Assembly: GCF_006539725.1 (NCBI RefSeq)
Contig: NZ_BJNO01000025.1
Location: 17,017 to 81,016 of the forward strand
Origin: Klebsiella terrigena
GTDB taxonomy: Bacteria; Pseudomonadota; Gammaproteobacteria; Enterobacterales; Enterobacteriaceae
Length of the DNA stretch: 64,000 nucleotides
Reading direction: 5' to 3'
Below are positions 62,031 through 64,000 of the stretch, piece after piece. Under the pieces are notes generated by a model. It did not search any database and was not told where the DNA came from. It saw only the letters and a program-made list of their open reading frames with translations. How positions within the stretch are numbered: position 1 is the stretch's first letter; the number at the start of each line of letters is the position of its first letter. The translations under genes and the position numbers were made by a program.

Positions 62031-62584
62031 ACCGCAGATGGCTTTTTCTCCCGCTGGCGCTGTTCCTGGCGCTGGCGGCGGCGCTGTTCTGGCAGCTGAT
62101 GCGCAACGCCGACGGCGATGACCCGACGACGCTGGAGTCGGCGCTGGTGGGTAAACCGGTACCGGAGTTTCGCCTCGAAGCGCTGAACGTTCCGGGCCAG
62201 CTCTACGATCGCTCGGTGCTGGTCAGCGGCGGGCCGCTGCTGCTCAACGTCTGGGCGACCTGGTGCCCGACCTGTCGCGCCGAGCATCAGTTCCTTAACG
62301 GCCTGGCACAGCAGGGGGTACGCGTAGTGGGGCTGAACTACAAAGACGACCGCCGTAAAGCGGTGAGCTGGCTCGATACTCTGGGCAATCCTTACGCCAT
62401 CAGCCTGTTCGACGGCAGCGGCATGCTGGGGCTGGACCTCGGCGTTTACGGCGCGCCGGAGACCTTTCTGATCGACGGCCGGGGAATTATCCGCTGGCGG
62501 CACGCGGGGGATCTTAATGAGCGGGTCTGGCGCGAGCAGCTGCGGCCGCTGTGGGAAAAATATCGCCGGGAGTCGGCCTCATGA
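62027..62584 (+). CDS. ccmG: CcmG/DsbE, thioredoxin-like thiol reductant
   Basis: A 185-residue periplasmic thioredoxin anchored by an N-terminal helix. The active site is WCPTC with C80 and C83, and YGAPETFLIDGRGIIRW carries the cis-proline. It keeps apocytochrome or CcmH cysteines reduced. Confidence 0.95.
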   Translation: MNRRWLFLPLALFLALAAALFWQLMRNADGDDPTTLESALVGKPVPEFRLEALNVPGQLYDRSVLVSGGPLLLNVWATWCPTCRAEHQFLNGLAQQGVRVVGLNYKDDRRKAVSWLDTLGNPYAISLFDGSGMLGLDLGVYGAPETFLIDGRGIIRWRHAGDLNERVWREQLRPLWEKYRRESAS

Positions 62585-63039
62585 AGCGCCTGCTGAGCGG
62601 CGTGATGGCGCTGCTGCTGTCGGGCAGCGCGCTGGGAGCTATTGATACCTGGCAGTTTAAGAACGAGGCCCAGGAGCAGGCGTTTCGCGAGGTGACCTCC
62701 CAGCTGCGCTGTCCGAAATGCCAGAACAACAGCATCGCGGATTCGAATGCGATGATCGCCGCCGATATGCGGCTCAAGGTTTACGAGCTGCAGCAGCAGG
62801 GGCAGAGCAAGGAGCAGATCGTCGCCTACATGGTGGCGCGCTATGGCAACTTCGTCAGCTATGAGCCGCCGCTGACGGCGGGGACGATCCTGCTGTGGCT
62901 GATCCCCGGACTGTTTGTGATTGCCGGCGCCGGGGTGCTGGTGGCGCGTGCCAGGCGTCGCGATACCGCCGATGCGGCGCTGAGCGAACAAGAGCGCCAG
63001 CGGCTGGCGGCGTTACTGAAAAAAGGAAATGATGCATGA
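62581..63039 (+). CDS. ccmH: CcmH, apocytochrome thiol-handling subunit
   Basis: A 152-residue protein with a signal peptide and the redox motif LRCPKCQN (C44, C47), followed by a C-terminal membrane helix (ILLWLIPGLFVIAGAGVLV). In E. coli CcmH also contains the CcmI domain; here the two are separate genes. The ATG at 62581 overlaps ccmG by four bases. Confidence 0.93.
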   Translation: MKRLLSGVMALLLSGSALGAIDTWQFKNEAQEQAFREVTSQLRCPKCQNNSIADSNAMIAADMRLKVYELQQQGQSKEQIVAYMVARYGNFVSYEPPLTAGTILLWLIPGLFVIAGAGVLVARARRRDTADAALSEQERQRLAALLKKGNDA

Positions 63040-63884
63040 CTGCGTTCTTAATCGTGGCCGCGCTGCTGCTGGCCGGCGCCCTCGCGCTGCTCTATCTGCC
63101 CTGGCAGGAGAAAGGGGCGATCGACCGGGATCGGCTAAACCGGGCGCTCTACCGCTCGCGTTTAGAGGAGCTAGAGCAGGAAAACGGCGCGACCCGCGAG
63201 GCGCTGGTGGTCGATCTGCAGCGCACGCTGCTGGCGGATATTCCGGAGTCAGACGCCCGCGCTCCCCGGCCCCTTGGCCGCCGGGTGCTGCTGCCGGGAG
63301 CGCTGGTGCTGGTCTGCCTCAGCGGCGGGCTGTTCCTTAAAACCAGCGATTTCGGCCAGGTGCTGCTCTGGCAGCAGGCGCAGCGCCACTATCCGGCCCT
63401 GCTGCAGCAGGTGCAAGACCCCACCGCCGCGCCGCTGCGGATGGATGAGATCGCCGAGCTTCGGCTGGGGCTGCGCAGCCGGCTGCAGGATAATCCGCAG
63501 GATCTCGCCGGCTGGCAGCTGCTCGGGCGTATCGGCCTGTTGCTGAACGACGGCGAGACGGCGATCGGCGCGTTTGCCCGCGCCCATCGGCTGGCGGCGG
63601 ACGACCCGGCGGCGACCTTCGACTACGCCAGCGCGCTGGTGCGGGCGGGGGATAGCGGGCAGATGCGAATGGGGGAGCTGCTGCTGCGCGAGCTGCATCA
63701 GCGGCAGCCGCGGAGTCAGCCGGTGCTGGAGATGCTGGCGCTGAGCGCGGTACGGAACGAGGATTATCCTCAGGCGGTTGAGGCGCTGCAGGCGCTGCTG
63801 GGGCTGTTGCCGCCGGGGGATGCCCGGCGTCGGGCGATTGAGGGGGAGTTGGCGCAGGCGCAGGGGCGGGCGCCGGCGAAGTAG
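63036..63884 (+). CDS. ccmI: CcmI, apocytochrome chaperone with TPR domain
   Basis: A 282-residue protein: an N-terminal membrane segment, the conserved NRALYRSRLEELEQENGATR, a second membrane segment (LLPGALVLVCLSGGLFL) and a periplasmic TPR region (WQLLGRIGLLLNDGETAIGAF; residues about 150-270). It corresponds to the C-terminal half of E. coli CcmH. Last gene of the ccm operon. Confidence 0.92.
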   Translation: MTAFLIVAALLLAGALALLYLPWQEKGAIDRDRLNRALYRSRLEELEQENGATREALVVDLQRTLLADIPESDARAPRPLGRRVLLPGALVLVCLSGGLFLKTSDFGQVLLWQQAQRHYPALLQQVQDPTAAPLRMDEIAELRLGLRSRLQDNPQDLAGWQLLGRIGLLLNDGETAIGAFARAHRLAADDPAATFDYASALVRAGDSGQMRMGELLLRELHQRQPRSQPVLEMLALSAVRNEDYPQAVEALQALLGLLPPGDARRRAIEGELAQAQGRAPAK

Positions 63885-63959
63885 GCTGGCGGGGGTGTTT
63901 TGTTCACCGTAGTGGGCTGTTCCGCTCTCTCTCGGGGGATTGAACCGCCCACATTCGGT

Positions 63960-63991
63960 GGAATGTTCCTTCCACTGTCGCGGAATGTTCC
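63960..63991. repeat. Paired GGAATGTTCC palindrome-like repeats
   Basis: GGAATGTTCC occurs at 63960-63969 and again at 63982-63991, 22 bases apart (two helical turns), with a third TGTTCC at 63918-63923. They lie downstream of ccmI at the window edge and may be operators of a gene beyond it. Confidence 0.45.
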
Positions 63992-64000
63992 ATTCACATT

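Overview
The window is chromosomal DNA of a GC-rich enterobacterium, most likely Klebsiella or a close relative such as Raoultella. The first 8.3 kb is a core block (sufBCDSE, ldtE, lpp, pykF, fumD) whose proteins and regulatory sites (lpp promoter, Cra operator of pykF) nearly match E. coli. The accessory genes that follow fit the Klebsiella group: 3-dehydroshikimate dehydratase, gluconate 2-dehydrogenase and many ABC importers. The species cannot be fixed from the sequence alone. No rRNA, tRNA, IS element, prophage or CRISPR array was seen.

Layout: 1-5600 Fe-S assembly (suf; sufB cut by the window edge) and the L,D-transpeptidase ldtE; 5665-8346 lpp, pykF, fumD. 8370-13319 is a TetR-controlled quinate/shikimate module (dehydratase, MFS importer, shikimate dehydrogenase-like enzyme) with two copies of one 16-bp operator. 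13375-13838 is a deletion scar made of two truncated ABC-importer genes, followed by a PgeF/YfiH-like gene. 14629-23993 is a predicted organosulfur-scavenging island: thiol dioxygenase, four-domain rhodanese, LysR regulator, SsuD-like flavin monooxygenase, DszC/SfnB-like flavoprotein, and an ABC importer with two different binding proteins. Two LysR-type boxes tie both arms together. 24057-31398 is a siderophore receptor with a FecCDE-type importer and an RpiR regulator; 31494-33801 a polar amino-acid importer; then an MFS carrier and an M20D amidohydrolase.

36583-40432 holds a formate dehydrogenase H paralogue with cysteine in place of selenocysteine and a sigma-54 promoter, hcxB, and a 41-residue membrane protein behind a dense Fur-box cluster. 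40453-48427 has an AraC gene, a vestige of an ABC ATPase, and a LysR-centred regulon (fused permease-ATPase, binding protein, two phytanoyl-CoA-type dioxygenases, class II aldolase) that looks like an uncharacterised oxidative catabolic route. 48793-52797 is an Afu/Fbp-type importer. 53374-57255 encodes a periplasmic three-subunit gluconate-type dehydrogenase with a triheme cytochrome c, directly followed by the complete cytochrome c maturation operon ccmABCDEFGHI (57337-63884).

Functions rest on recognised family motifs read in the translated sequence. Substrates of most importers and of the LysR-centred pathways are inferred.
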